DNA of 64,000 nucleotides from assembly GCF_001676615.1 (NCBI RefSeq), contig NZ_LYXZ01000031.1:1-64000 (forward strand), in the 5' to 3' direction. The first letter of the stretch is position 1. Every line of letters begins with the position of its first letter. The translations under genes and the position numbers were made by a program. Below the pieces are notes generated by a model. It saw only the letters and a list, made by a program, of their open reading frames with translations. It did no database searches and was not told the DNA's origin. The DNA is from Labrys sp. WJW (GTDB lineage: Bacteria; Pseudomonadota; Alphaproteobacteria; Rhizobiales; Labraceae). Below are positions 22,472 through 30,826 of this stretch, piece after piece.

Positions 22472-23191
22472 ATGGCAGTTGGGTTTGTTGGTGAGCTGAT
22501 GGGCACGGCCACGCTCATCCTGTTCGGGGACGGTGTCGTGGCCAACGTGTTGCTGGCCAAGAACAAGGGCCAGAATTCGGGCTGGATCGTCATCACGGCC
22601 GGCTGGGCCTTCGCGGTGCTCTGCGGCGTGCTGGTCGCCGTTGCGGCGGGTGCTCCGGGCCATCTCAATCCGGCGGTGACCCTGGCATTCGCCACCGCGA
22701 CCGGTGATTGGAGCAATGTGGTTCCGTTCATCGCGGCTCAGTTCATCGGCGCCTTCATCGGGGCGATCCTGGTTTGGCTTGCCCATCTGCTGCATTGGCG
22801 CGAGACCGAGGATCAGGGCCTCAAGCTGGCCGTCTTCTGCACCGGCCCCGCCATCCGCAACTATGGCGCCAATCTGGTGACGGAAATCATCGGCGGCTTC
22901 GCCCTGCTCTTCGTCGTCGCCGCCATCGGCTCCAAGGGCGTGGCGACACCGGGCTATCTCGCCCCCTTCATCGTCGGCATGCTGGTCTGGGGCATCGGCG
23001 TCTCGCTGGGCGGTCCCACCGGCTACGCCATCAATCCGGCCCGCGACCTCGGCCCGCGCATTGCCCACGCCGTGCTGCCGATCGCCGGCAAGGGCGGTTC
23101 GGACTGGGGCTATTCCTGGGTGCCGGTCGTCGGCCCGGTGATCGGCGGTATCGTCGCCCTCATGCTCGCCAAGGCGACGGGCATGATGTGA
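22472..23191 (+). CDS. glpF: Glycerol facilitator (MIP family)
   Basis: 239 residues with six membrane spans and two half-helices. Both NPA boxes are present: HLNPAVT (NPA 66-68) and AINPARDLGPR (NPA 188-190). The Asp after the second NPA-Arg is the mark of aquaglyceroporins rather than water-only channels. It is the last gene of the glycerol operon, 63 bp after glpK with GGGAAGAAG before the ATG. A terminator follows 37 bp after the stop. Confidence 0.94.
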   Translation: MAVGFVGELMGTATLILFGDGVVANVLLAKNKGQNSGWIVITAGWAFAVLCGVLVAVAAGAPGHLNPAVTLAFATATGDWSNVVPFIAAQFIGAFIGAILVWLAHLLHWRETEDQGLKLAVFCTGPAIRNYGANLVTEIIGGFALLFVVAAIGSKGVATPGYLAPFIVGMLVWGIGVSLGGPTGYAINPARDLGPRIAHAVLPIAGKGGSDWGYSWVPVVGPVIGGIVALMLAKATGMM

Positions 23192-23228
23192 CGGGCATAC
23201 CGCAAGAGGCCAAGGCGTCTCGTCTTTG

Positions 23229-23257
23229 AAAAATGGCCGGCTCGTCCGGCCATTTTT
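23229..23257 (+). terminator. Terminator of the glpDKF operon
   Basis: The stem AAAATGGCCGG / CCGGCCATTTT with a CTCGT loop is followed by TTATT. It is symmetrical enough to act on both strands. Confidence 0.9.
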
Positions 23258-23344
23258 ATTGCCGACATTGCCGGATCAGGCCTGTCGTGGCAGCTTCGCG
23301 GACAATCGTGGGGGCCTGTCAGGTTGTTTTCGGAGCAAATGGCG

Positions 23345-23842
23345 ATGAAGCGCATCCTGATCACCGGCGTGTCCGGAACCGGCAAGACTTCGGTGATCCG
23401 TGAATTGATGGCTCGCGGTCACCAGGCCTATGACCTCGACACGCCGGAATGGTCGCATTGGGTGCCGGCCGCCCCGGGAGATGATCTGACACCCGCCCAG
23501 GGTGAGGACTGGGTCTGGCAACTCGACAAGGTCGAGGCCTTGCTGTCGCGATCGACACCCGGTCCGCTCTCCGTCAGCGGCTGCGCCGAGAACATGGCCG
23601 GGCTGTTTCCCCTGTTCGATGCCATTGTCCTACTTTCGGCTCCCCTTCCCACCATCATGGCGCGGCTCGCGGCCCGAGCGGGATCCGGCTATGGCCATGC
23701 CGAGGAAGAACGGCGCAAGGTTGCCGCATTGATCACGGCGATCGAACCGCTGCTGCGCCAGTCGGCCGATTTCGAGATCGACACCCGCCAACCGGTGCAA
23801 GCGACCGTTGACGCGCTGCTGCGGTTTATCGAACCTCGCTGA
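23345..23842 (+). CDS. Small P-loop NTPase / nucleoside-kinase-like protein
   Basis: 165 residues from the ATG at 23345, which has GGAG nine bases upstream; an in-frame ATG at 23339 is possible. It begins MKRILITGVSGTGKTSVIRE, with Walker A GVSGTGKT at 8-15. Then come an Asp-Thr segment (YDLDTPEWSHW), an LLSAPLPTIMARLAARAG lid-like stretch and a C-terminal helix, like shikimate or adenylate kinases. The substrate cannot be told. It is a single gene between the glp operon and the SGNH hydrolase. Confidence 0.7.
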   Translation: MKRILITGVSGTGKTSVIRELMARGHQAYDLDTPEWSHWVPAAPGDDLTPAQGEDWVWQLDKVEALLSRSTPGPLSVSGCAENMAGLFPLFDAIVLLSAPLPTIMARLAARAGSGYGHAEEERRKVAALITAIEPLLRQSADFEIDTRQPVQATVDALLRFIEPR

Positions 23843-23923
23843 CGTCGGCGCCGCCATCGCGATAACGGCGCCATCACGCTCCTCCCCCTACTGTGGCGAA
23901 CCGATCGCATGCGGGGGGCTGCC

Positions 23924-25936
23924 ATGTCACGTATGGGCGTTGTCAGGACGGGGCGACCGGGCGCGCGGCATGTCGGCCGCCGATCACGCCTCTGCGTCGT
24001 CGTCTTCGGCTTTGCAATGGCCGCTGGAGCGGCCGAAGCCGCCCCGGCCATCCAGTGGGAAGTCGCCAATCGCTTCCCCCTGTTCCGCAACGAGGACCAT
24101 TTTCGTGCCCTCGCCGCTATCTATGCTGGCCTCCCCTTGGCCGATCGCCAGAACCAGCCGGTGATGGCGCTGGAGGTCGAGTTGGAAAAGCGCGCCGATG
24201 CCAGGCAACTCGGCAAGGCTTTCGGCGATCCCGCGACGATCTGGCGTTTCGGCTGGGCCTCGGCCCTTGCCCGCAGCACCTGCTTCAGCGCAACCAATCG
24301 CGGGCATTGGGGCTGCAAGCTGGCCAATGGCGAGGACTTTGTCGGCGCGCGCAAGACCGACATCCTGGCGAGCGTCACCGAAGCCCCTGCGGGTCGCCAG
24401 TGCCAATGGCTGGTCAATGGCACGGTGGCCGCAACGGCAGCCTGCGACACCGCGCAGATACGCCTTGCCGGCATCCCCATCGCCACCGCCTTCACCCTGG
24501 CCGTCAAGGCCGACGGCCAGGCCCTGGCCGAAGCGCCTGACCAGACCGTCCGACCGATCACCATTCTCGGCATGGGTGATTCCTTCGCCTCCGGCGAGGG
24601 CAATCCCGACAAGGCCGCGGTGCTCGGCACCGACGTCAACAATTTCCAGGAATCGTCGCACCTGCCGGGTGAATCGGGATGGCGCGGCCGGCTGCGGCTT
24701 TACCCCCTCCGCTACAAGCACAATTTCGACAGGAGGTTCGGGATCGGTGCGCTGTGGATCAACCAGCAGTGCCATCGCTCGCTTTATTCGCACCAGCTCA
24801 AGGCCGCCCTGGCGATCGCCTTGGAAGCCCCTCATGCGAGCGTGACCTATCTGGGCTATGGCTGCACCGGCGCCGAAGTCTTCGAGGGCCTGCTCGGCTA
24901 CTGGGTTGCCCGCGACGACGTCCCCAAGGACAGGCCGGGCAAATCCGGGCAATACGATGCCTCGCCGCAGGTGATGCGGGCCTTGCGTGACCTCTGTCCG
25001 CTGCCCCTTACGGGCTATAATCGCTTCTCGCCGCCGGCGCACTTCTCCTGGAACACCGATCTCAAGCGCTGCGCCGCCTTCAAGCGCAAACCCGACATCC
25101 TCCTGCTCAGCATCGGCGGGAACGATATCGGCTTTTCCCGGGTCATTGCCGGCGAAGCCCTGGCCGCCAGCAGCAACTTCCTGTCGCTTCGGCGAACCGC
25201 CGAAAGACTTTGGATCAAGGGGGCCGATCCTATCACCTTTCAGGATGCTACGGCTGCCGAGAGTTCGCTGGCAGAACGCTATCGCGTCCTGGCCCAGGCC
25301 TTCGAACGGCTCCTGGGCCTGAATGGCTCCCAGATCATCCAGAGCGGGTATCCGCAGATGCTGCACACCGGCAGCGGCACCTGCCCGCATGCCCCCAGCG
25401 GCGAAGCGGGCACGGCTGGAATGGATCTCCACGAAATCTTCCGGATCAGCAAGCCGACCACGGGCCCGGACTCGGTTGCCTTCGTCGACGGTCTCAACGC
25501 CAAGATACACGCTCTCGGCACCGGCACGGGCTGGCAGGTGGTCAGCGACTTCGCTGCAGCCTTCAAGGGCCACGCCTTGTGCCAGCCCGGCATGGCGGAC
25601 GGCAGCAACGCTCCGGATGGGCTTCGCTTTCCGGTCAGCAATCCCACCGGGCAACGCTGGACACCGTTTTCGCCGCCGGTCTGGCAGGCCTATCGCCCGC
25701 GGCAACGCTGGTTTGTCACACCGAACGATGCCTTTCTCGCCGCCAATACCATGCGAACGCTGGCAGGCAGCGGCGGCGATCCTCACATGAACGGCCGCGC
25801 TCAACCGGTCCTGGCGGCCACCCTCAGCGGCTCCTTCCATCCCAACGCACTCGGTCAGGCGGCCATGGGCGACGGGGTGCTGAAGGCACTACGCCAGAAG
25901 CTGGGATTGCCCGCACCCAGCGCTCCGGCACCGTAG
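23924..25936 (+). CDS. Large secreted SGNH/GDSL-type hydrolase
   Basis: 670 residues from the ATG at 23924, which has a G-run Shine-Dalgarno; an upstream ATG at 23909 is possible. Residues about 1-40 form a signal peptide (RRSRLCVVVFGFAMAAG, AAEA). A region of about 170 residues of unknown fold follows, with several Cys. Then comes the SGNH domain: block I GMGDSFASGEGNPD (Ser 220), block III SIGGNDIGFS (Asn 400) and block V SFHPNALGQ (His 639). It probably hydrolyses an ester outside the cytoplasm. The GEGN form of block I is shared with large secreted bacterial SGNH proteins. Substrate unknown. Confidence 0.78.
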   Translation: MSRMGVVRTGRPGARHVGRRSRLCVVVFGFAMAAGAAEAAPAIQWEVANRFPLFRNEDHFRALAAIYAGLPLADRQNQPVMALEVELEKRADARQLGKAFGDPATIWRFGWASALARSTCFSATNRGHWGCKLANGEDFVGARKTDILASVTEAPAGRQCQWLVNGTVAATAACDTAQIRLAGIPIATAFTLAVKADGQALAEAPDQTVRPITILGMGDSFASGEGNPDKAAVLGTDVNNFQESSHLPGESGWRGRLRLYPLRYKHNFDRRFGIGALWINQQCHRSLYSHQLKAALAIALEAPHASVTYLGYGCTGAEVFEGLLGYWVARDDVPKDRPGKSGQYDASPQVMRALRDLCPLPLTGYNRFSPPAHFSWNTDLKRCAAFKRKPDILLLSIGGNDIGFSRVIAGEALAASSNFLSLRRTAERLWIKGADPITFQDATAAESSLAERYRVLAQAFERLLGLNGSQIIQSGYPQMLHTGSGTCPHAPSGEAGTAGMDLHEIFRISKPTTGPDSVAFVDGLNAKIHALGTGTGWQVVSDFAAAFKGHALCQPGMADGSNAPDGLRFPVSNPTGQRWTPFSPPVWQAYRPRQRWFVTPNDAFLAANTMRTLAGSGGDPHMNGRAQPVLAATLSGSFHPNALGQAAMGDGVLKALRQKLGLPAPSAPAP

Positions 25937-26225
25937 CGATCGCCTGTGCCATGCAGCAACCTTAAACAGGTGTCGAGATTAACCATGCTGCAAGAATGAC
26001 AGGTGCTTGGCACTCTCCCTGGAAATCAGAAAAAACGCCCGTTTTTCTCCCAATTTGTCCCATTCCAACCAGTAAAATGGCCTCGATCACCATCGGGGCG
26101 AGCCGCAATTAACATATTGGGCCAAATCTTGTCTGTCAGAGCCTTGCTTCTGTCCGATTCAAGACCAAAAGTTAATTTTCAGTAAATGAGCCATTCATCG
26201 TAGCGTAGCGTAAGGATGCTCAACC

Positions 26226-26474
26226 ATGAAGAAACTCCCGGGTCTGATCCTGGTCACCGGCCTTGCCGTCAGCACGGCCTCCTGCAGCTCCAGCCCGGCC
26301 GGGCGAGCTTTCAACGGTGCTCTGATCGGCGGCACCAGCGGCGCCATCGTCGGTAGCCTGGTCGCTCGCCAGCCGACCACCGGTGCGCTGGTCGGCGGTG
26401 CCATCGGAGCAACCACAGGCGCCGTCGTCGGCCTCGTCACGACACCCGAACCGGCGCGAACCAGCTGGTTCTAA
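26226..26474 (+). CDS. Glycine-zipper lipoprotein
   Basis: 82 residues. The signal peptide is MKKLPGLILVTGLAVSTASC with the lipobox Cys at 20. The mature part is a glycine zipper (GALIGGTSGAIVGSLVA, then GALVGGAIGATTGAVVGLV), a small-residue helix hairpin that inserts into or packs at the membrane. AAGGATG precedes the start. A second protein of the same type lies at 46948-47229. Function unknown; such proteins are often envelope-stress or osmotically regulated. Confidence 0.8.
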   Translation: MKKLPGLILVTGLAVSTASCSSSPAGRAFNGALIGGTSGAIVGSLVARQPTTGALVGGAIGATTGAVVGLVTTPEPARTSWF

Positions 26475-26629
26475 GGCCGGCGCTCCACGCCCCAAGGAAG
26501 CAGGCCCGTTGCCCCGGACGAACAGCCGGGCGCAACGCGGACCGGCACTGGTCCGTCGGCATTTGACGCTGGAGCCTGCCGAGCGCCATAGTCCTGCTGT
26601 CGTTGCATGGCATGCGTGGAGTGCCTTCG

Positions 26630-27148
26630 ATGTCGAGACTGATCATGGGTCCGGCGGGAGCCGTCATTCTGACGATCTGCCTGGTTCTACCGGCGCTCTC
26701 GTCGGAGTTGACGCCTTGGCCCCCTCGTGATCCCGGACAGCCCGAAGCAAGCATCGCCATTACGAAGGCCTGGGTCACCGCCTTACGGGAAACCCGCGAC
26801 TTCGCCAGCCTGCAAAGGGCGGCCGGCGCCGGTGGCAAGCTTCTTGCTGTCGAAACCGATCCGGAAACACCCCGAGCCATCTATGGCTGGAGGGGACACG
26901 ATGGCCGGGGACAGATGAAGGTCTTTCTCTACCGCACTGGGGATTTCGGCATCACCGCCACGCCTGCAGACGGGGCGGGCGAAATCAGCATGAACAATTC
27001 GGGGGCTTTCGTCTGCCCTTCCTGCTCGCCGCCGGTCGATGCCTGTGGGCGGCGTCCCTCATGGGTGTCGCACAGCGTGCATTGGGACGGATCCGATTGC
27101 CATTGCACCATCACCGGCCCGCAGACATTACGGCCTGGCCCGTGCTGA
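26630..27148 (+). CDS. Exported Cys-rich protein of unknown function
   Basis: 172 residues from the ATG at 26630 (MSRLIMGPAGAVILTICLVL), preceded by GGAGTG; an upstream in-frame ATG at 26603 is less likely. A signal peptide ends near ALSSE. The middle is mixed alpha/beta. The C-terminal third carries a Cys cluster (CPSCSPPVDACG, then SDCHCTITG and a final Cys), suggesting disulfides or metal binding in the periplasm. No family recognised. It is convergent with the methyltransferase gene. Confidence 0.6.
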   Translation: MSRLIMGPAGAVILTICLVLPALSSELTPWPPRDPGQPEASIAITKAWVTALRETRDFASLQRAAGAGGKLLAVETDPETPRAIYGWRGHDGRGQMKVFLYRTGDFGITATPADGAGEISMNNSGAFVCPSCSPPVDACGRRPSWVSHSVHWDGSDCHCTITGPQTLRPGPC

Positions 27149-27191
27149 AGCAGGCTCGATGCTGTAATTCCTTGTTGCCGCATCTTTTTTG

Positions 27192-27229
27192 CCGAAAACC
27201 GGTACCCACTTTTCGGCGCGATGCTCTAG
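27192..27229. repeat. Truncated copy of a common Rhizobiales palindromic repeat
   Basis: CCGAAAACCGGTACCCACTT followed by TTCGGCGCGATGCTCTAG matches the well-known 'CCGGTTTTCGG...GATCATGCTCTAG' repeat class of Hyphomicrobiales. It has inverted CCGAAAA/TTTTCGG arms. Its terminal CTAG supplies the TAG stop codon of the adjoining methyltransferase gene. Confidence 0.7.
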
Positions 27230-27951
27230 TCGAAGCCCGCAACCAGGATGAGTTCCCGGCTACCCGGCTCGACGGGCCGGCGATCCCAGTCGCCGAACCA
27301 GGCCTGGTGGGAAAACCCGGCTTTCTCGGCAAGAGCCGAAATCGTCGCCTGGGACGCGAAGCGCAAGGTGCTGCGGCTGGAGACTTCCGTTCCGTCCCCA
27401 AAGCGATAGATGGAACGAAAAGATACCAGCTCGCCCTTCTTCTCGATATCGACATGCATGGTTTCGGGGGCACCTGCCGAGGAACGGCCCACCACTGGCT
27501 TCCCCCATTGTTCCCAGATCCGCGCTTCGGGATTGCGCGTCTCGAACGCGAAACGCCCGCCTGGCGCAAGCCTTTGTTTCACGGCCTGCAGGAAAGCCAG
27601 CATGGTCTCGTCGTCGAGCAGCACCTGGAACGCATGCCCGGTCATCACAACCAGGTCGAAACTTCCCTGGACATCGCCGACCAGCCCGTGAACCCAACGC
27701 ACCAGATGCCCGTGCGGACGAGACCGGGCGACGTCCAGCATGGCTGCGGCAGGGTCGACGGCGGTGACCGCATGCCCCTGTCGGGCAAAGGCTGTCGCCA
27801 TCATCCCGGTTCCACATCCGATATCGAGGATGGCCAGCGCCGATCTGCCTGCCAAGGCGAGGTAGAAGTCGCTGTCCGGTCCCCATGGGTTCTGGATGTC
27901 GTAGAGAGACGCCAGGCGCGGATCGGTATAATGCGCGCTCAGCTCATTCAA
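27226..27951 (-). CDS. Class I SAM-dependent methyltransferase
   Basis: 241 residues if the start is the TTG at 27951, which overlaps the hflX stop by 8 bp; no ATG fits and the longer frame lies inside hflX. SAM motif I ILDIGCGTGMMATAFARQGH is at about 40-60. The acidic motif II segment is AVDPAAAMLDVAR, and FDLVVMTGHAFQVLLDDET follows as motif post-II. The C-terminal beta half has RSIYRFGDGTEVSSRSTLRF. Substrate unknown. It is translationally coupled to hflX. Its stop codon comes from a repeat. Confidence 0.8.
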   Translation of the reverse strand: MNELSAHYTDPRLASLYDIQNPWGPDSDFYLALAGRSALAILDIGCGTGMMATAFARQGHAVTAVDPAAAMLDVARSRPHGHLVRWVHGLVGDVQGSFDLVVMTGHAFQVLLDDETMLAFLQAVKQRLAPGGRFAFETRNPEARIWEQWGKPVVGRSSAGAPETMHVDIEKKGELVSFRSIYRFGDGTEVSSRSTLRFASQATISALAEKAGFSHQAWFGDWDRRPVEPGSRELILVAGFD

Positions 27952-29305
27952 CCGCAGCGATCCCGAACCGTCGCCTGACCTGGTCGGCGCGTTCCGGGGC
28001 CACGCGCACGGAGACATGGGTGACGCCAGCCTCATCGGTCTCGCGGGCCAGTACATCCGTATTGGCATGCAGCCAGGCAAGGCCCGCTCCGTCCGCCGGC
28101 GGGATGTCGATGGCCAGCGTCAGCCGCCCGGCCGCCACCACCGTCTCGACCCGGTCGAGCAGTGCAGGCAACCCTTCCCCGGTTACGGCCGAGACCACCA
28201 CGGGCCGATTTCCGCCCTCGCGCCGGGAAGCCGTCAACAGCGCCTCGCGCGCTGGCTCTTCGATGAGATCGACCTTGTTCCAGACTTCGATCACCGTCTG
28301 CTTGGCCCCCTCCTCGATGCCGAGGCTGTGCAGGATGGAGCGCACATCGCCCGCCTGGGCCTCGGTGTCGCCATGGGAGATGTCGCGCACATGCAGGATG
28401 ACATCCGCCTCCAACACCTCTTCCAGGGTGGCGCGGAAGGCCGCCACCAGCATGGTCGGCAGTTCGGAAATGAACCCCACCGTATCGGACAGGATCGCCT
28501 TGGTGCCATGCGGCAGCTTGAGGGCGCGCAGCGTCGGATCCAGTGTGGCGAACAGCATGTCCTCCGCCAGTACCTCGGCCCGGGTCAGCCGGTTGAACAG
28601 CGTCGACTTGCCGGCATTGGTATAGCCGACCAGCGCCACGATCGGATAAGGCACCTTGCGCCGGCTGGCGCGATGCAGGGAACGGGTACGCTTCACCTGC
28701 TCCAGTTCACGCTCGAGCTTGACGATGCGATCCTGCAGGAGACGCCGGTCCGATTCGATCTGGGTTTCGCCTGGACCGCCCAGGAAGCCGCCGCCGCCGC
28801 GCTGGCGTTCGAGATGGGTCCAGGATCGGACGAGACGCCCTTTCTGATAGTTGAGATGGGCGAGCTCGACCTGCAGCGTGCCTTCCTTGGTACGGGCGCG
28901 CCGACCGAAGATTTCGAGAATCAGGCCGGTGCGGTCGATCACCTTGGCGCCCCAGGCCTTTTCGAGATTGCGCTGTTGCACGGGCGACAGGGCGCAATCC
29001 ATCAGCACGAGGGTAATCTCTTCGGCTTCGACGACCGCCTTGATCTCCTCGACCTTGCCCTTGCCGATATAGGTCGAAGGGCGGATTTCGCCGAGCGTAA
29101 CCACGACGGCACCGACCACATTGAGATCGATGGCGCCGGCAAGACCGACCGCCTCCTCGAGCTTGGCGTCGGGTGAACGCACGAGATCGCTCTCGCTCCG
29201 GCGCGAAAGCACCGGGGCGACGACATAAGTTCTTGTGCCGGAAGCAACTTCCAGCTCATGCGCATCGATGCGATGCGCCGGATCCTTGAGAGTATTTGCT
29301 GTCAA
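27944..29305 (-). CDS. hflX: Ribosome-associated GTPase HflX
   Basis: 453 residues. HflX splits stalled or heat-damaged 70S ribosomes. The HflX N-terminal domain contains the family block GEIRPSTYIGKGKVEEIKAV and the ERQRGGGGFLGGPGETQIE segment. The GTPase domain has G1 GYTNAGKST near residue 225, DTVGFI (G3) and NKVD (G4). The first usable codon in the frame is TTG at 29305, just after an in-frame stop, and no ATG lies near, so a TTG start is proposed. hfq lies 50 bp upstream. Confidence 0.95.
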   Translation of the reverse strand: MTANTLKDPAHRIDAHELEVASGTRTYVVAPVLSRRSESDLVRSPDAKLEEAVGLAGAIDLNVVGAVVVTLGEIRPSTYIGKGKVEEIKAVVEAEEITLVLMDCALSPVQQRNLEKAWGAKVIDRTGLILEIFGRRARTKEGTLQVELAHLNYQKGRLVRSWTHLERQRGGGGFLGGPGETQIESDRRLLQDRIVKLERELEQVKRTRSLHRASRRKVPYPIVALVGYTNAGKSTLFNRLTRAEVLAEDMLFATLDPTLRALKLPHGTKAILSDTVGFISELPTMLVAAFRATLEEVLEADVILHVRDISHGDTEAQAGDVRSILHSLGIEEGAKQTVIEVWNKVDLIEEPAREALLTASRREGGNRPVVVSAVTGEGLPALLDRVETVVAAGRLTLAIDIPPADGAGLAWLHANTDVLARETDEAGVTHVSVRVAPERADQVRRRFGIAAVE

Positions 29306-29355
29306 ACGTCAACTTTCGGGCGGGGGTGCCCCCGCCACCGCCGATACGGCAAGAA

Positions 29356-29613
29356 TCAAAGCTTGTCCGCGCCCTCGATCTCACCGCCTTCGAAGAGTTG
29401 GACGGGATGGCCCGGCATGATCGTCGAAATCGCATGCTTGTAGACCAGCTGGGAATGACCGTCGCGGCGCAAAAGCACGCAAAAATTGTCAAACCAGGTC
29501 ACAACGCCTTGCAACTTCACACCATTCACCAGGAAGATCGTGAGCGGGATCTTGTTCTTGCGGACATTGTTGAGAAACGTGTCCTGTAGATTTTGGGTGC
29601 GCTCCGCCGCCAT
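29356..29613 (-). CDS. hfq: RNA chaperone Hfq
   Basis: 85 residues from the ATG at 29613 ([20 protein letters not shown]). Hfq forms hexamers that pair small RNAs with mRNAs. The Sm1 motif ([20 protein letters not shown]) and Sm2 motif ([10 protein letters not shown]) are complete. The tail is short and acidic, as in alphaproteobacteria. An earlier in-frame Met at 29655 would add non-family residues. The dat-hfq-hflX order is conserved in relatives. Confidence 0.98.
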   Translation of the reverse strand: MAAERTQNLQDTFLNNVRKNKIPLTIFLVNGVKLQGVVTWFDNFCVLLRRDGHSQLVYKHAISTIMPGHPVQLFEGGEIEGADKL

Positions 29614-29842
29614 AATACCCCCGAAACTCCTTGACCGCGGTTGGTCCGCGGACATTCACAAGCAAAATCAGCCAACGCCGACGCGCCTGCCTTTCATGCA
29701 ATCATCCTACATAGTCGACGGGGATGCTGCGTCGCGCAAGCAAAAGTTTGCAATCGCCACGCGTCATTCCGCCCAATCTGTCGGAATGATCGCAGATGGA
29801 GGTCAAGCCATCATCTGTCAAGCAACAATGGTATACCAGGCG

Positions 29843-30703
29843 CTAAAGTGAACGCTCGGCCACCTCATGAAAACGCGCGCGCAATCGAGCGGTCAGCGCC
29901 CCTGGCTTGCCGTCGCCGATCACCGTGTCGTCGATACGCACGACCGGCATGACCAGCGCCGTCGCCGCCGTCACGAAGGCTTCCTTGGCTGCCTTGGCTT
30001 CCGCCAGCGTGAAGGGCCGTTCGCTGACCAGTAGATTGTCGCGCCGGGCGAGGTCCAGCAGCGTGGTTCGGGTCACGCCCCGCAGAATGCCGCTCTCGGC
30101 CGGGCGGGTCAGCAGGGTGTTTTCGCGGGTGATGATCCAGGCATTGCTGGCCGCTCCCTCGGTGACATAGCCATCCTTGTCGACGAACCAGGCCTCCTTG
30201 GCGCCACGCTCCTTGGCCCGTTGCCGCGCCAGCGCATTGGGCAAAAGGCCGGTGGATTTGATGTCGACCCGTTCCCAGCGATTATCCGGCAGGCTGATCA
30301 CCGAAATGCCGTTGGCGGCGCCTGCCTCCGCCTTGCTGCGGTCGACGGAGCGAGCTGTCACCACCAAGGTGGGCGGCGTATCCGCCGCCGGGAACACGAA
30401 ATCGCGCCTGGCCGCTCCGCGCGTGACCTGGAGATAGACCAGGCCGTTGCGGACCCGGTTGCGCCGGACCGTCTCGCGCAGGATAACCTTGAGCGCCCCC
30501 TCCCCGACCGGCATGCCGATGCCCAGCTCCGAGAGCGAGCGCTTGAGCCGGGCAAGATGCCGGGTCTCATCGATGAGCCGGCCACCGAAAACCTCGCAGA
30601 CCTCGTAGACCCCGTCGGCAAACTGGAAACCGCGATCCTCGATATGCACGCAGGCGTCGCGCAGCGGCACATAGACCCCGTTCACATAGGCGATGCGGCT
30701 CAT
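29843..30703 (-). CDS. dat: D-amino-acid aminotransferase (class IV)
   Basis: 286 residues from the ATG at 30703 (MSRIAYVNGVYVPLRDACVH). This fold-type IV PLP enzyme transfers the amino group between D-amino acids and 2-oxoacids, for example to make D-Glu/D-Ala for peptidoglycan. The PLP Lys is K149 in DIKSTGLLPN, and the late EGAASNAW and GILRGVTR blocks are present. Position upstream of hfq matches relatives. A branched-chain aminotransferase is the main alternative; the YVNGVYVP start and length favour Dat. Confidence 0.88.
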   Translation of the reverse strand: MSRIAYVNGVYVPLRDACVHIEDRGFQFADGVYEVCEVFGGRLIDETRHLARLKRSLSELGIGMPVGEGALKVILRETVRRNRVRNGLVYLQVTRGAARRDFVFPAADTPPTLVVTARSVDRSKAEAGAANGISVISLPDNRWERVDIKSTGLLPNALARQRAKERGAKEAWFVDKDGYVTEGAASNAWIITRENTLLTRPAESGILRGVTRTTLLDLARRDNLLVSERPFTLAEAKAAKEAFVTAATALVMPVVRIDDTVIGDGKPGALTARLRARFHEVAERSL

Positions 30704-30826
30704 GATGGCCTCGGGTAAGCTTCGGCCGGGACTGGGCGGCAAGGGCTGCCGCCGAGACTCGGCCAAGATTTGGCAACCCAGACGGTGTGCCGCAGATTGA
30801 GGCCAGTGACAACCCGCGATCGGCCG

